A stretch of DNA of 64,000 nt from Pseudomonas sp. 10S4 (GTDB lineage Bacteria; Pseudomonadota; Gammaproteobacteria; Pseudomonadales; Pseudomonadaceae), in NCBI RefSeq assembly GCF_034344865.1, contig NZ_CP133774.1:6262001-6326000 (forward strand), read 5' to 3'. Below the pieces are notes generated by a model. The model saw only the letters and a list, made by a program, of their open reading frames with translations. It searched no databases and was not told the DNA's origin. Positions within the stretch are counted from its first letter, which is position 1, and each line of letters starts with the position of its first letter. A program made the translations under genes and the position numbers. Positions 52,686-62,068 of the stretch are shown here, piece by piece.

Positions 52686-53921
52686 ATGACCGGCTCCAAG
52701 CTCTTTGAACCGCTTCGATTGCCAAATGGTGTAGTGATTCCGAATCGAATCGCCAAGGCTGCCATGGAGGAAAACCTTGCCAATGAGAATCACGCTCCAG
52801 GGGAAGCGTTGGCCAGGCTTTATCGGGGCTGGGCAGAAGGTGGGGCCGGCCTGATCATCACGGGTAACGTGATGGTTGATCGCCACGCTTTGACCGGACC
52901 CGCGGGCGTAGTGCTTGAGGATGATCGAAACCTGCGGAATTTCCAGTTATGGGCCGAAGCTTGCCGCAGTCGTGGGGCCCAGGCCTGGATGCAGATCAAT
53001 CATCCCGGACGGCAGCTATTGGCCTCAATGGGACAGCCGGCAAGAGGCCCCTCCGCTGTTGCGGTCGATTTCCCCGGACTATCTAAAGCTTTTGTACCAC
53101 CCAGGGCTTTGGATGAGCAGGAGATCGAGGAACTGATTGAGCGCTATACCCAAGCGGCCGTGCTGGCAGAGCGCGCCGGATTTACGGGGGTGGAGATTCA
53201 TGCGGCCCATGGCTATCTGTTCAGCCAATTCCTGTCGCCCTTGACCAACCGGCGTGACGACCGCTGGGGTGGCAGCCTGGAAAATCGTGCGCAAATCCTC
53301 CTGAAAACGATCGACGCCATACGTCAGCGCGTGGAACCGATTTTTTGCGTCGCTGTGAAGCTCAATTCCGCGGACTTTCAGCGCGGCGGTTTCGATGCCG
53401 AGGATGCGGCTCGCGTGGTGGAAATGCTTAACGCCAAGGCGGTCGACCTGGTCGAGCTGTCAGGTGGCAGCTACGAAAGTCCGGCGATGCAGGGGCAGAC
53501 CCGCGATGGCAGCAGTCTGGCTCGAGAGGCCTATTTTCTCGAATTCGCGGAGAGGATAGGAAAAATCGCGGACATGCCGCTGATGGTTGCGGGTGGCGTA
53601 CGCAGGAAGGAAGTCGCGGAGCGAGTGGTGAGCGGCTCGGTGTCGATGGTCGGACTTGCCACGGCGTCGGCCATTGAGCCGACCCTGCCCAGCCAGTGGA
53701 TGGCAGGTCAGAACACCGAAGTAGAGCCCATCGTCGTCCGCTGGAAGAACAAGGCGCTGGCTTCGCTTGCAGTGGCGTCGCTAATCAGAAAGCAGCTTGG
53801 CTTGCTGAGTCAAGGGAAGCGGATACGACCTGGGATGTCACCGTTCATGGCATTGATCAGCAACCAGCTGAAATCTCGACGCCAGGCGAAGCGTTATCGG
53901 CAATGGATTAATAACGTCTGA
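52686..53921 (+). CDS. Old Yellow Enzyme family NADH:flavin oxidoreductase
   Basis: A 411-residue TIM-barrel flavoprotein. LFEPLRLPNGVVIPNRIAKA is the FMN-binding start, QAWMQINHPGRQ the strand-3 region, and GVEIHAAHGYLFSQFLSPLT NRRDDRWGGSLENR the substrate and FMN site of the OYE/2,4-dienoyl-CoA reductase group. The iron-sulfur and second flavin domain of full dienoyl-CoA reductases is missing. It probably reduces an alpha,beta-unsaturated intermediate. ATG 52686 follows GAAGGA. Convergent to TetR 53943. Confidence 0.85.
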   Translation: MTGSKLFEPLRLPNGVVIPNRIAKAAMEENLANENHAPGEALARLYRGWAEGGAGLIITGNVMVDRHALTGPAGVVLEDDRNLRNFQLWAEACRSRGAQAWMQINHPGRQLLASMGQPARGPSAVAVDFPGLSKAFVPPRALDEQEIEELIERYTQAAVLAERAGFTGVEIHAAHGYLFSQFLSPLTNRRDDRWGGSLENRAQILLKTIDAIRQRVEPIFCVAVKLNSADFQRGGFDAEDAARVVEMLNAKAVDLVELSGGSYESPAMQGQTRDGSSLAREAYFLEFAERIGKIADMPLMVAGGVRRKEVAERVVSGSVSMVGLATASAIEPTLPSQWMAGQNTEVEPIVVRWKNKALASLAVASLIRKQLGLLSQGKRIRPGMSPFMALISNQLKSRRQAKRYRQWINNV

Positions 53922-53942
53922 CCGATCAAGAAAGACCTCAGA

Positions 53943-54590
53943 TCAGGTGGGTAGTGGCTTCACGGCAATTTTCCGGGCTTTGGCAGGCGTTACGCCCAAG
54001 GCCTGGAGAATCATTTCGGCGACCCGCACATCGTGCTCAACCACTGCACGTCCTTCGACAACAGAGCGCATCGCTCCGGTTGTGCACGATAAGACCAAAT
54101 CAAGGGCGATCCCTTCGTCCTCATAAGCCAACGTTCCTGCACGCAGCCCCTCACGCAGATCCCCCATGACATGAGTAGCCAAGCGCGAGCGCATGGCCTG
54201 GTCGAAATGGATGATGCGCAATAGCGCATTCGCCCATTGGTGGTCAGCTGCAGCCCGACACACAAACATGCGTACACCAATCGAAAGCCGTTGTGCACCG
54301 CAATGCACATCAGCGTTCAGGACAGAAATGGCGTCAGAGAACTCGGCGGCCATGGCAATGCCCACCGCTTCGAGAACTTCGTCGCGCGTTCGAAAATAGT
54401 TGTAGATAGTGCCGTTCGATACCGCCGCCTCGGCGGCGACTTCGAGCAATGCGATCTCCCCCACCTCCTTACGTGCGACAAGTCGCAATGCCGCGTCGAC
54501 CAGACCGCGACGGGTGCGCTCGCGTTTCTTGTGCCCCCTGGTGAGAGGTTCTGGCGCAGCAGCTTCTAAAGGAGGTGTGGGGGAGTCCAT
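53943..54590 (-). CDS. TetR-family regulator
   Basis: A 215-residue TetR protein. The HTH RGLVDAALRLVARKEVGEIA, LLEVAAEAAVSNGTIYNYFR is at about 30-73. ATG 54590 follows the end of the flavin hydroxylase by two bases (TGA-TC-ATG), so the two are translationally coupled. It may repress the hydroxylase operon through the CAATATTGAGAT sites at 56320-56349. Confidence 0.85.
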   Translation of the reverse strand: MDSPTPPLEAAAPEPLTRGHKKRERTRRGLVDAALRLVARKEVGEIALLEVAAEAAVSNGTIYNYFRTRDEVLEAVGIAMAAEFSDAISVLNADVHCGAQRLSIGVRMFVCRAAADHQWANALLRIIHFDQAMRSRLATHVMGDLREGLRAGTLAYEDEGIALDLVLSCTTGAMRSVVEGRAVVEHDVRVAEMILQALGVTPAKARKIAVKPLPT

Positions 54591-54592
54591 GA

Positions 54593-56251
54593 TCAAGCTC
54601 GTAATCTAATCGGCTCGTTGATAGTAATGGAAACGCAGTCAGGAGTGGCGTCCTCACTCATCAGCAGCCCCCTACAGTCTCGAAGGAGTTTGCCGGCCTC
54701 TGTGCAAGGGGCGTGGTGCATGATGATACGGTCAGGACGAACAGCGACGAGCGTTCCTTTAGCAGCTAGAGGCAAGATCTCATGGTTCATGTCTTCGATG
54801 AAGTCACAGCTGCCGCCGGAACGTTGGCCGCGGGGTCTGACCGCTAAGAAGTGACCGCCCATCTTTTCCCAGAAAACGATCTGATCAGTGGTGAGCAGTG
54901 ACAATGGATCAACACCAAATCCAACCAGGGTTAGGTTGTCTCCCAGAGCATCATCACTCAGCTTTATCTGCTTTTGCAGGGTGCGAACCCACGCTTGGGG
55001 AAACAGGCTGCCGCGCACCAGTTTGTCACCCCGCCGATGCGGCACGAACAGGCCGTGCATGAAAGTGTTCTTCGGCTTGATGTCCAACTGCTCGAAGTAC
55101 CTTCTGGTAGCTGGAGTCAACGCCAGCATGCGCATTAGGCCATGGATGAAGAAAGCCGCGACCTTGCTCTTGGGCATTACCAGACGGCCCATGAGTTTTG
55201 CCAGATTGATCATCGCCTGAGCATGCGGGCGGCGCTCTACGTCATAGGTATCGAGTATCGCAGGCGCGGCATGGCCACGAAGGACCCACGCCAGCTTCCA
55301 GGCAAGATTGGCACCATCACGAAGGCCCGCGACGAGACCTTGCCCGACAAAGGGCGGGGTGACGTGTGCCGCGTCGCCGACGAGGAAAGTACGTCCCTTG
55401 CTGAATCGGTTGCAGCAACGCGCGTGGAATCGATACACCGCCTTGCGCTCGATTTCCAACTCCAACGGATTAACCCATGGAGCAATGAGCCGGGCGATGC
55501 TTTCCGGGCTTTCCAGCTCCTCCCGGGATTCGCCGGGTTGCAGCATGAATTCCCAGCGCTCCCTTCCACCGGGGGCCGGCATATGCGGCGTGGGCCGCCG
55601 CGGATCACAGATAAACTCAATGTGATCAATGGCTGACTGATGCCGGTTCTTGGCATCGACAATCAGCCAGTCCTCTGCATAGGTTTGTCCCTCGAACTCC
55701 TGGCCGATCAGCGCTCTGACCCTGGAACTAGCACCGTCCGCACCGATTAGGTACTGGGCGCGAACAGAATGCGAGTGCCCATTTTGATCCCGTACGGTGG
55801 CGACCACGCAATCCGCTTCCTCAACCAGAGTCTCCAGCTCGAAACCACCCAGACTGGTCACTGATTTCAGTCGGGACACCTGGCCACGCATCGCTCGTTC
55901 GAGGTCGGGTTGATAGAACGTCACAAGTTTGGGATGGCCGTCAATACACCCTTCTGTATTGGCTCGACCGAATTGCCCGAGCACCGGAGAGTGCATCTTC
56001 ACTTCCGGGATCACGATCTTCTCGAAAGCGTCCTCCGACAATCCGGCGAGTTGCAGGATGCGCAGGGCCTCGTTGTCCAGAGCAATGGCACGAGGCATCA
56101 GTACGATTTCATGGAGCTTGTCCAGCACCAGGGTCGTAACCCCGTAGCGGCCGAGCAGCGCCGCGATTGTCGCGCCTACCGGACCGTTACCGACGACCAG
56201 CACATCGACGGCGTAGGGAGGCAATTCGTAATCTTTCTTGTTGTTGTTCAT
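54593..56251 (-). CDS. FAD-dependent aromatic hydroxylase (MhpA-like)
   Basis: A 552-residue class A flavoprotein monooxygenase. VDVLVVGNGPVGATIAALLG is the GxGxxG FAD motif, LDKLHEIVLMPRAIALDNEA the next, and LIGADGASSRVRALIG the DG motif. GDAAHVTPPFVGQGLVAGLR is the GD motif. It resembles 3-(3-hydroxyphenyl)propionate hydroxylase MhpA, which makes a catechol from a phenol with NADH and O2. The product would feed the extradiol dioxygenase. Confidence 0.85.
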   Translation of the reverse strand: MNNNKKDYELPPYAVDVLVVGNGPVGATIAALLGRYGVTTLVLDKLHEIVLMPRAIALDNEALRILQLAGLSEDAFEKIVIPEVKMHSPVLGQFGRANTEGCIDGHPKLVTFYQPDLERAMRGQVSRLKSVTSLGGFELETLVEEADCVVATVRDQNGHSHSVRAQYLIGADGASSRVRALIGQEFEGQTYAEDWLIVDAKNRHQSAIDHIEFICDPRRPTPHMPAPGGRERWEFMLQPGESREELESPESIARLIAPWVNPLELEIERKAVYRFHARCCNRFSKGRTFLVGDAAHVTPPFVGQGLVAGLRDGANLAWKLAWVLRGHAAPAILDTYDVERRPHAQAMINLAKLMGRLVMPKSKVAAFFIHGLMRMLALTPATRRYFEQLDIKPKNTFMHGLFVPHRRGDKLVRGSLFPQAWVRTLQKQIKLSDDALGDNLTLVGFGVDPLSLLTTDQIVFWEKMGGHFLAVRPRGQRSGGSCDFIEDMNHEILPLAAKGTLVAVRPDRIIMHHAPCTEAGKLLRDCRGLLMSEDATPDCVSITINEPIRLRA

Positions 56252-56319
56252 CTCGAGCCCTTGTTGTGATTGAAGTCGTGAGGCGCGCAGGTCTCATCGT
56301 CAGGCATCACCAAGGTATG

Positions 56320-56349
56320 CAATATTGAGATATATTTCAATATTGAGAT
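56320..56349. promoter_or_regulatory. Tandem CAATATTGAGAT boxes
   Basis: CAATATTGAGAT occurs at 56320-56331 and again at 56338-56349, each with a core TCAATATTGA-like palindrome. They lie about 70 bases upstream of the hydroxylase start and may bind the second TetR regulator. Confidence 0.55.
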
Positions 56350-56550
56350 TTTAGTCATTAACACTTGAGATCATTACCAAGCCACAAAGGCAGGCATTCC
56401 GCGGTGTCAGGGGCTTACGAATCGAACCTGGTCCGAAGCGATGAAAGCCGCTGGCGTGAGGAGTGAGGTAATCATTAGGCAGGTTTAAAACACGCGGTCC
56501 CTCCCTGATTGTGGCGGGAAATCAGTGGGTCCAACCTTGTGATGACAATC

Positions 56551-56597
56551 CGCTTAGGTCGATTACAACCCGTTGCGAAAGACAGCAATCGGCTGTG
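56551..56597. repeat. Dispersed palindromic repeat, partial copy
   Basis: CGCTTAGGTCGATTACAACC then CGTTGCGAAAGACAGCAATC and GGCTGTGG. The 530-base gap 56252-56780 otherwise carries only the TetR-like boxes. Confidence 0.6.
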
Positions 56598-56780
56598 GAT
56601 TCAACCGGCCCGCGTTTGCTGGCGCCATCGAGTCGATAGCGATGTGGATAGACCAGAGAGGGTCAATGGGGGGTCGAGTACAGCTCTTCAAGCTATTGGC
56701 CGGCTACAACAGAGTGTCATGATGCACAGCCATGAGCTCTTGCATAACCTGGCCAGTAGTGAGCAAAAATCCATTGGACG

Positions 56781-57377
56781 TCACTCATCGGCGCTGCAGT
56801 CGACGTCGCCCGCCCCCATATGATCGAAGCCGGTCAGCACGACCGAAGTAAGCCCTTGGGACGAATCAGCAGGGTCTTTGCCCAGCGAACTATTGATCGT
56901 TTCAAACTGGACATTGGTGTCCATGATGTTTGCCGGCAGGGACCGCCGCTCTGTTTCGGATAACTTATAGCCTTCGGTAGCAGGTAATTTAAACGCCTTG
57001 CGCACCTCGACCTCGTTCAGTATTCCTTTGAGCATGATCGTGACCTGTTGCAATTCCCCATGCTCCCAGTTCAGTTGCACCTGCGTCGCGAGCGGGTGAA
57101 TCCTGGCCGCCAGGCTTGCGGGAAAGTCTGGGCCTTCTTCGTAGGCATCGGGGTTGTTGCACGGATCGCCTTGATTTTCGTAGCCCTTCAAGGCGCAGTT
57201 GAAGCGCTTGTCCCGATGCCCGAGCGTCTTCTCCATGTAGCAACCAAACTCGCTTGAGGACATGCGCGGCCATGCCAATACGTTGATGTCGGGCGGCGCC
57301 AGGTCCGCTCCCAAGGCCTGATTTGCACAGGTGAGCAACACTAATAAGACCGCCATGTCGGTGTTGACTTTGAACAT
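56781..57377 (-). CDS. Exported protein of unknown function
   Basis: A 198-residue protein with a signal peptide (MAVLLVLLTCANQALGAD; start 57377, or 57356 for the second Met). The mature part has four Cys (FGCYMEK, FNCALKG, DPCNNPD, DVDCSADE) that could form disulfides, and VQLNWEHGELQQVTIMLKGI near the middle. I do not recognise it. It could be a periplasmic inhibitor or binding protein. Confidence 0.6.
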   Translation of the reverse strand: MFKVNTDMAVLLVLLTCANQALGADLAPPDINVLAWPRMSSSEFGCYMEKTLGHRDKRFNCALKGYENQGDPCNNPDAYEEGPDFPASLAARIHPLATQVQLNWEHGELQQVTIMLKGILNEVEVRKAFKLPATEGYKLSETERRSLPANIMDTNVQFETINSSLGKDPADSSQGLTSVVLTGFDHMGAGDVDCSADE

Positions 57378-57429
57378 CTTTTTAGACCTGAGGAAAGGCG
57401 ATTGCGGGCACTGAGAAGGTCCGCGGCGA

Positions 57430-58440
57430 TCAAGGATCCACCTGCCCCATCATTTCAGCCACCGTTTCCGTGCGATTGGCATAGCGCTGCGCCAACACCG
57501 CACAGACCATCAATTGAATTTGGTGAAACAACATCAACGGCAGAATCAACACGCCCAACGTACTGCCAGCGAACAGCACCTGGGCCATCGGCACACCGGT
57601 TGCCAGGCTTTTCTTCGAGCCGCAGAAGAGGATGGTGATGCGGTCTTCCTGATTGAAGCCGAAGGCTTTACTCAGCACAGTGGACGCGATTAATACCAGC
57701 GCGAGTACGACACAGCAAGCGACCACCAGCCCGGCCAGTTCCCAGAGCGGGATTTGGTGCCAGATACCTTCGTTCACGGCCTCGCTGAAAGCACCGTAGA
57801 CCACCAGCAGGATCGAGCCCTGATCAACGAATTTCAGCCAGGTCTTGTTGCGCGCCACCCAGTTGCCGACCCAGCGCCGAGCGATCTGCCCGGCAACGAA
57901 CGGCAGCAACAGTTGCACGCTGATTTTCAGAATCGCATCGAGGGTCGAGCTGCCCTCGCCGTGTACGTTCAACAGCAACGTCACCAGCAACGGCGTGAGA
58001 AAGATCCCGAACAGGCTGGACGCCGCCGCACTGCAAATCGCCGCCGGCACGTTGCCTCGCGCCAGAGAGGTGAAGGCAATCGCCGACTGTACGGTGGCGG
58101 GCAGCGCGCAGAGGTAAAGCATGCCCATGTACAGATCGTTACCGACCAGCGGCGACAGCACAGGTTTGAGTGCCAGGCCCAGCAGCGGGAACAGAACAAA
58201 AGTCAGGCTGAACACCAGCAAATGCAGGCGCCAGTGGCCGGCGCCGGCGATGATCGATTCGCGCGACAGCTTGGCGCCATGCAGAAAAAACAGCAGGGCA
58301 ATGGCGAAGTTGGTCAGCCAGCCAAAGCCGACCGCGACCTGGCCGCTGGCCGGCAGGAAGCTGGCGAGAATCACCACGCTGACCAGGGTCAGGGTGAAGT
58401 TGTCCGGTAAGAATCGAGGGCGGGTCATCAGTAGGGTCAT
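57430..58440 (-). CDS. Bile acid:sodium symporter-like (SBF/YfeH-type) transporter
   Basis: A protein of about 336 residues with ten hydrophobic segments. FALLFFLHGAKLSRESIIAG-type segment (here IALLFFLHGAKLSRES), LYLCALPATVQSAIAFTSLA and FCGSKKSLATGVPMAQVLF are typical of the YfeH/SBF-like group. The start is uncertain: Mets at 58440 and 58428 or a GTG at 58467. It is an inner-membrane transporter of unknown substrate. Confidence 0.8.
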   Translation of the reverse strand: MTLLMTRPRFLPDNFTLTLVSVVILASFLPASGQVAVGFGWLTNFAIALLFFLHGAKLSRESIIAGAGHWRLHLLVFSLTFVLFPLLGLALKPVLSPLVGNDLYMGMLYLCALPATVQSAIAFTSLARGNVPAAICSAAASSLFGIFLTPLLVTLLLNVHGEGSSTLDAILKISVQLLLPFVAGQIARRWVGNWVARNKTWLKFVDQGSILLVVYGAFSEAVNEGIWHQIPLWELAGLVVACCVVLALVLIASTVLSKAFGFNQEDRITILFCGSKKSLATGVPMAQVLFAGSTLGVLILPLMLFHQIQLMVCAVLAQRYANRTETVAEMMGQVDP

Positions 58441-58562
58441 CCGGGGCGCCAGGAACATTGCGACCACTCTAACGCGCCGGCCGATGACCGACTAACGCCA
58501 ATAAGCCAGTAGATAGCGCCAAAAGGACATGAGCGCGCCTCAAAACGAAATCGCCTGACAAA

Positions 58563-59483
58563 TCATGCCGGCCCGGTGATCGGCGCATGCTGCGCCATCA
58601 ACTCCGCCACCCAATCGATGAATACTCGCAACTTGATGCTGATATGCCGGTTCGGCGGAAACGCCACGTAGATCGGCATTGGATCAAGACGCCAATCCTC
58701 GAACAGGCGCACCAGTTCGCCGCGCGCTTCGTGGGCCTTGGACATGTAGTCCGGCATCCAAAGCACGCCCATGCCAGCTAGGCCGGCCGCCAGGTAGGCG
58801 TTGCCATCGTCGACCGCCAGCACGTAGCGACCTTTGATATGGACACTTTCGCCGCTGCGGCGCATTGCATAGGGCAAGGCTTTACCGGTGCGCGCCCACA
58901 GGAAGCCGACGATACGATGCCCGGAATCTTCCAGCTCCTGCGGGTGCGACGGCGTGCCGAGGCGTTCCAGGTAGCTCGGCGCCGCAAATACGCCAAGCTG
59001 AAGGTCCCCTACCCGCCGGGCCATCAGCGACTGATCCGTCAGCTCGCCGCCACGCACAACGCAATCCACGTTTTCGCCGATCATATCGACGATGCGATCG
59101 CTAACACCCATGTCGATCTGGATGTCGGGGTATCGCGCGTGAAACGCGGGCAACGCCGGCACCAGAATCATGCTCGCCAGTGGGCTGGGCACGTCCACAC
59201 GCAAACGGCCTCTTGGCAGCGTCGAGGCGTTAGACAGGCTGGTCTCGGCATCGTCCATGTCGGCCAGCAGCCGGACCACGCGTTCGTAATAGACCGCGCC
59301 ATCCGCCGTGACGTTGACCTTGCGTGTCGTGCGGTTGAGTAGCTTGACGCGCAACCGTGCTTCCAGCTGCTGCACCAGTTGCGTGACGCTGGTCTTGCTC
59401 ATGTGCAGGGTGTCAGCGGCCTTGGTGAAACTGCCGGTTTCCACCACCCGGGCAAAGGCCTGCATCGCATCAAAACGGTCCAT
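58563..59483 (-). CDS. LysR-family regulator
   Basis: A 306-residue regulator. The HTH spans 1-60 (MDRFDAMQAFARVVETGSFT, MSKTSVTQLVQQLEARL). The binding domain has PRGRLRVDVPSPLASM and VRGGELTDQSLMARRVGDLQ. The start at 59483 (MDRFDAM) is the conserved one. A longer frame to 59564 is unlikely. It is divergent from ridA 59627, which it may control together with the amidase. Confidence 0.85.
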   Translation of the reverse strand: MDRFDAMQAFARVVETGSFTKAADTLHMSKTSVTQLVQQLEARLRVKLLNRTTRKVNVTADGAVYYERVVRLLADMDDAETSLSNASTLPRGRLRVDVPSPLASMILVPALPAFHARYPDIQIDMGVSDRIVDMIGENVDCVVRGGELTDQSLMARRVGDLQLGVFAAPSYLERLGTPSHPQELEDSGHRIVGFLWARTGKALPYAMRRSGESVHIKGRYVLAVDDGNAYLAAGLAGMGVLWMPDYMSKAHEARGELVRLFEDWRLDPMPIYVAFPPNRHISIKLRVFIDWVAELMAQHAPITGPA

Positions 59484-59626
59484 TGCTGCCCCGGATAACG
59501 ATTGGATTGTTTGGGATTTGCAAACAGTGATAGCTAGAGTTGCTCGTTTATCGGCCATGCACAAGCTCTTAAAGTCGCTTCATCGTTAATGTCGGGTCGG
59601 TTCTGACCCGTTGATGGAGACACTGT

Positions 59627-60031
59627 ATGACACCGCGTGACGTGGTTTTTCCGCCTGGACGCCAGGCACTTTATGAGCGCAATCGCTACTCGCCGGCGAT
59701 TAAGTCCAATGGCTTTTTGTTCGTCTCCGGACAAGTCGGTAGCACCGAAGATGGCTCGCCCGAACCCGACCTGGAGGCTCAGGTCCGGCTCGCCTTCAAC
59801 AACCTGAACGCGATTCTGGAAGCGGCCGGTTGCACCTTCGATGACGTGATTGACGTTACTGTCTTCATTGTCGACCCCGCAGAGAAGTTCGAAACGATCT
59901 GGAAGATCGTGCCTGAGTTCTGGGGCAATGCGCCGCACCCGACACTAACGGGCGTCGGCGTCACGTGGCTGTATGGCTTTGATTTTGAGATCAAGGTGAT
60001 TGCCAGACTTCCAGACACCAACGGCAGCTGA
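59627..60031 (+). CDS. RidA family protein
   Basis: A 134-residue RidA homologue. LFVSGQVGSTEDGSPEPDLE and ILEAAGCTFDDVIDVTVFIV are typical. GNAPHPTLTGVGVTWLYGFD lacks the keto-acid Arg of true RidA, so it is a divergent member. ATG 59627 follows GGAG. It is followed by an amidase gene; both may act on a nitrogenous compound. Confidence 0.85.
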   Translation: MTPRDVVFPPGRQALYERNRYSPAIKSNGFLFVSGQVGSTEDGSPEPDLEAQVRLAFNNLNAILEAAGCTFDDVIDVTVFIVDPAEKFETIWKIVPEFWGNAPHPTLTGVGVTWLYGFDFEIKVIARLPDTNGS

Positions 60032-60050
60032 TCCGACCTGCGAAAGCCAT

Positions 60051-60088
60051 CGCCTGCCGCTTCTTCATGACGACACAACCGGCAGGCG
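60051..60088. terminator. Inverted repeat after ridA
   Basis: CGCCTGCCG (60051-60059) pairs perfectly with CGGCAGGCG (60080-60088), loop of 20. There is no clear T-run. Confidence 0.4.
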
Positions 60089-60179
60089 AACCGTTACACC
60101 GATTCCGGCTTGGTGTTAAATAGAGCGCTAAGTGTGCAGGCCCAGACCCTGCCAAGAAATCAGTGCAACGAGAGCCAAG

Positions 60180-60245
60180 ATGAGCACCCATTTTCAGAGC
60201 AGCATTCCCCGCGTCCTCCGTCAGCCGCCGGCGGTAACAGCATGA
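60180..60245 (+). CDS. Possible leader peptide coupled to the amidase
   Basis: A 21-residue frame MSTHFQSSIPRVLRQPPAVT-A with GAGAG upstream of ATG 60180. Its TGA overlaps the amidase ATG as ATGA. This suggests translational coupling. It is short, so it could be chance. Confidence 0.35.
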   Translation: MSTHFQSSIPRVLRQPPAVTA

Positions 60246-61954
60246 TCGAGGTCACCGAAGTTTCCATTGCGCAATTGCGTGCCTCGCTCGAATCCGGCCA
60301 GACCACGGCGGTTGAACTGGTGCAGGCCTATCTTGCCCGGATCGATGCCTACGACGGCCCCGACACACCCACCGCCCTCAACGCGCTGGTGGTGCGTAAT
60401 CCCGAGGCGCTGAACGAAGCGCAGGCGTCCGATGCTCGTCGGGCCAAAGGCGAAACGCTCGGTCCGCTCGATGGCATTCCCTACACGGCCAAGGACAGTT
60501 ATCTGGTGAAGGGGCTCACCGCCGCTTCCGGCAGCCCCGCCTTCGCCAACCTGATTGCGTATCGCGATGCGTTTACCATCGAACGCCTGCGCGCGGCCGG
60601 GGCGATTTGCCTGGGCAAGACCAACATGCCGCCGATGGCGAATGGCGGGATGCAACGCGGGGTCTATGGCCGTGCCGAGAGCCCGTACAACGCGCACTAC
60701 CTGACCGCGCCTTTCGCTTCCGGCTCATCGAACGGCGCCGGTACCGCTACCGCGGCGAGTTTCGCGGCATTCGGTTTGGCGGAAGAGACTTGGTCGAGCG
60801 GACGCGGCCCGGCCTCGAACAATGGCTTGTGTGCCTACACGCCTTCGCGCGGCGTAATCTCGGTGCGCGGCAACTGGCCGTTGACGCCGACCATGGACGT
60901 TGTCGTACCGTTTGCCAGAACCATGGCTGACCTGCTCGAAGTGCTCGACGTAGTGGTCGCGGAGGATCCCGACACACGGGGCGATTTGTGGCGGATGCAA
61001 CCGTGGGTGCCGATTCCGAGCGTCGCCTCGGTGCGCCCGGCCTCCTACGCTGAGCTTGCCGTAACGTCCGATGCGCTCGCTGGAAAACGCCTCGGCGTTC
61101 CCCGCATGTACATCAACGCGGACCCCGAAGCGGGCACGTCTGAAGCGCCGGGCATCGGTGGCCCGACGGGACAACGGATCAACACCCGCGCTTCGGTGAT
61201 CGAGCTCTGGAAGCAGGCTCGCCAGGCTCTCGAAGCTGCGGGCGCCGAAGTGATTGAAGTCGACTTCCCGCTGGTCTCCAATTGCGAAGGCGATCGTCCT
61301 GGCGCGCCGACAGTGTTCAATCGCGGCATCGTTTCCAAGGAATTCCTGCACCATGAACTGTGGGACCTGACGGCCTGGGCGTTTGATGATTTCCTGCAGG
61401 CCAACGGCGATCCGAAACTCAATCGTCTGGTCGACGTGGACGGACCGCTGATCTTCCCGCACGACCCAGGCACCCTCCCCAACCGTGAAGGCGACCTCGC
61501 CGCCGGCATGGACGAATACGTGCGGATGGCCGAGCGCGGCATCACCCCGTGGAACCAGATCAGCAGCGTGCCGGACGGACTCCGCGGGCTTGAACAGACC
61601 CGTCGACTCGACCTTGAACACTGGATGGATAGGCTCGGCCTCGACGCGGTGCTCTTTCCGACCGTCGCCGACGTCGGCCCGGCGGATTGCGATGTCAATC
61701 CGACGTCTGCGGACATCGCCTGGAGCAACGGCATCTGGGTCGCCAACGGCAACCTCGCAATCCGCCACCTCGGTGTGCCTACGGTGACTGTGCCGATGGG
61801 TGTCATGGCGGACATCGGCATGCCGGTCGGGCTGACCTTTGCGGGTCGTGCGTATGACGATTCGACGTTGCTGCGGTTGGCTTCGGCGTATGAGTCGACG
61901 GGGACGAAGCGCCTGGTCCCTCCTCGCACACCGCCATTGTCGACTGGCAAGTAA
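60242..61954 (+). CDS. Amidase signature family enzyme
   Basis: A 570-residue amidase. IPYTAKDSYLVKGLTAASGS has the catalytic Lys. FASGSSNGAGTATAASFAAF has the cis-Ser and glycine-rich core, and ETWSSGRGPASNNGLCAYTP holds the nucleophile Ser region. The family hydrolyses amides to acid plus ammonia. Substrate not known. ATG 60242 is chosen as the N-terminus MIEVTEVSIAQLRASLESGQ starts the family domain; a longer frame to 60110 has no support. Confidence 0.85.
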   Translation: MIEVTEVSIAQLRASLESGQTTAVELVQAYLARIDAYDGPDTPTALNALVVRNPEALNEAQASDARRAKGETLGPLDGIPYTAKDSYLVKGLTAASGSPAFANLIAYRDAFTIERLRAAGAICLGKTNMPPMANGGMQRGVYGRAESPYNAHYLTAPFASGSSNGAGTATAASFAAFGLAEETWSSGRGPASNNGLCAYTPSRGVISVRGNWPLTPTMDVVVPFARTMADLLEVLDVVVAEDPDTRGDLWRMQPWVPIPSVASVRPASYAELAVTSDALAGKRLGVPRMYINADPEAGTSEAPGIGGPTGQRINTRASVIELWKQARQALEAAGAEVIEVDFPLVSNCEGDRPGAPTVFNRGIVSKEFLHHELWDLTAWAFDDFLQANGDPKLNRLVDVDGPLIFPHDPGTLPNREGDLAAGMDEYVRMAERGITPWNQISSVPDGLRGLEQTRRLDLEHWMDRLGLDAVLFPTVADVGPADCDVNPTSADIAWSNGIWVANGNLAIRHLGVPTVTVPMGVMADIGMPVGLTFAGRAYDDSTLLRLASAYESTGTKRLVPPRTPPLSTGK

Positions 61955-62068
61955 TAGAACGGGCGGGATTGGGGCGTTATACGCCCCACTCCCACCCTTC
62001 ACGCCATCTAATCCTCAAAGCGCCCCGGGTTCACTTCGATTTCGTCGGCGGTGCGTGCAAAAACGGTT

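Noticed and set aside
60725..62002. Long 425-codon reverse frame antisense to the amidase
   Set aside because: It is the complement of a well-supported amidase with clear motifs. High GC makes such antisense frames open. No domain is visible in its translation.
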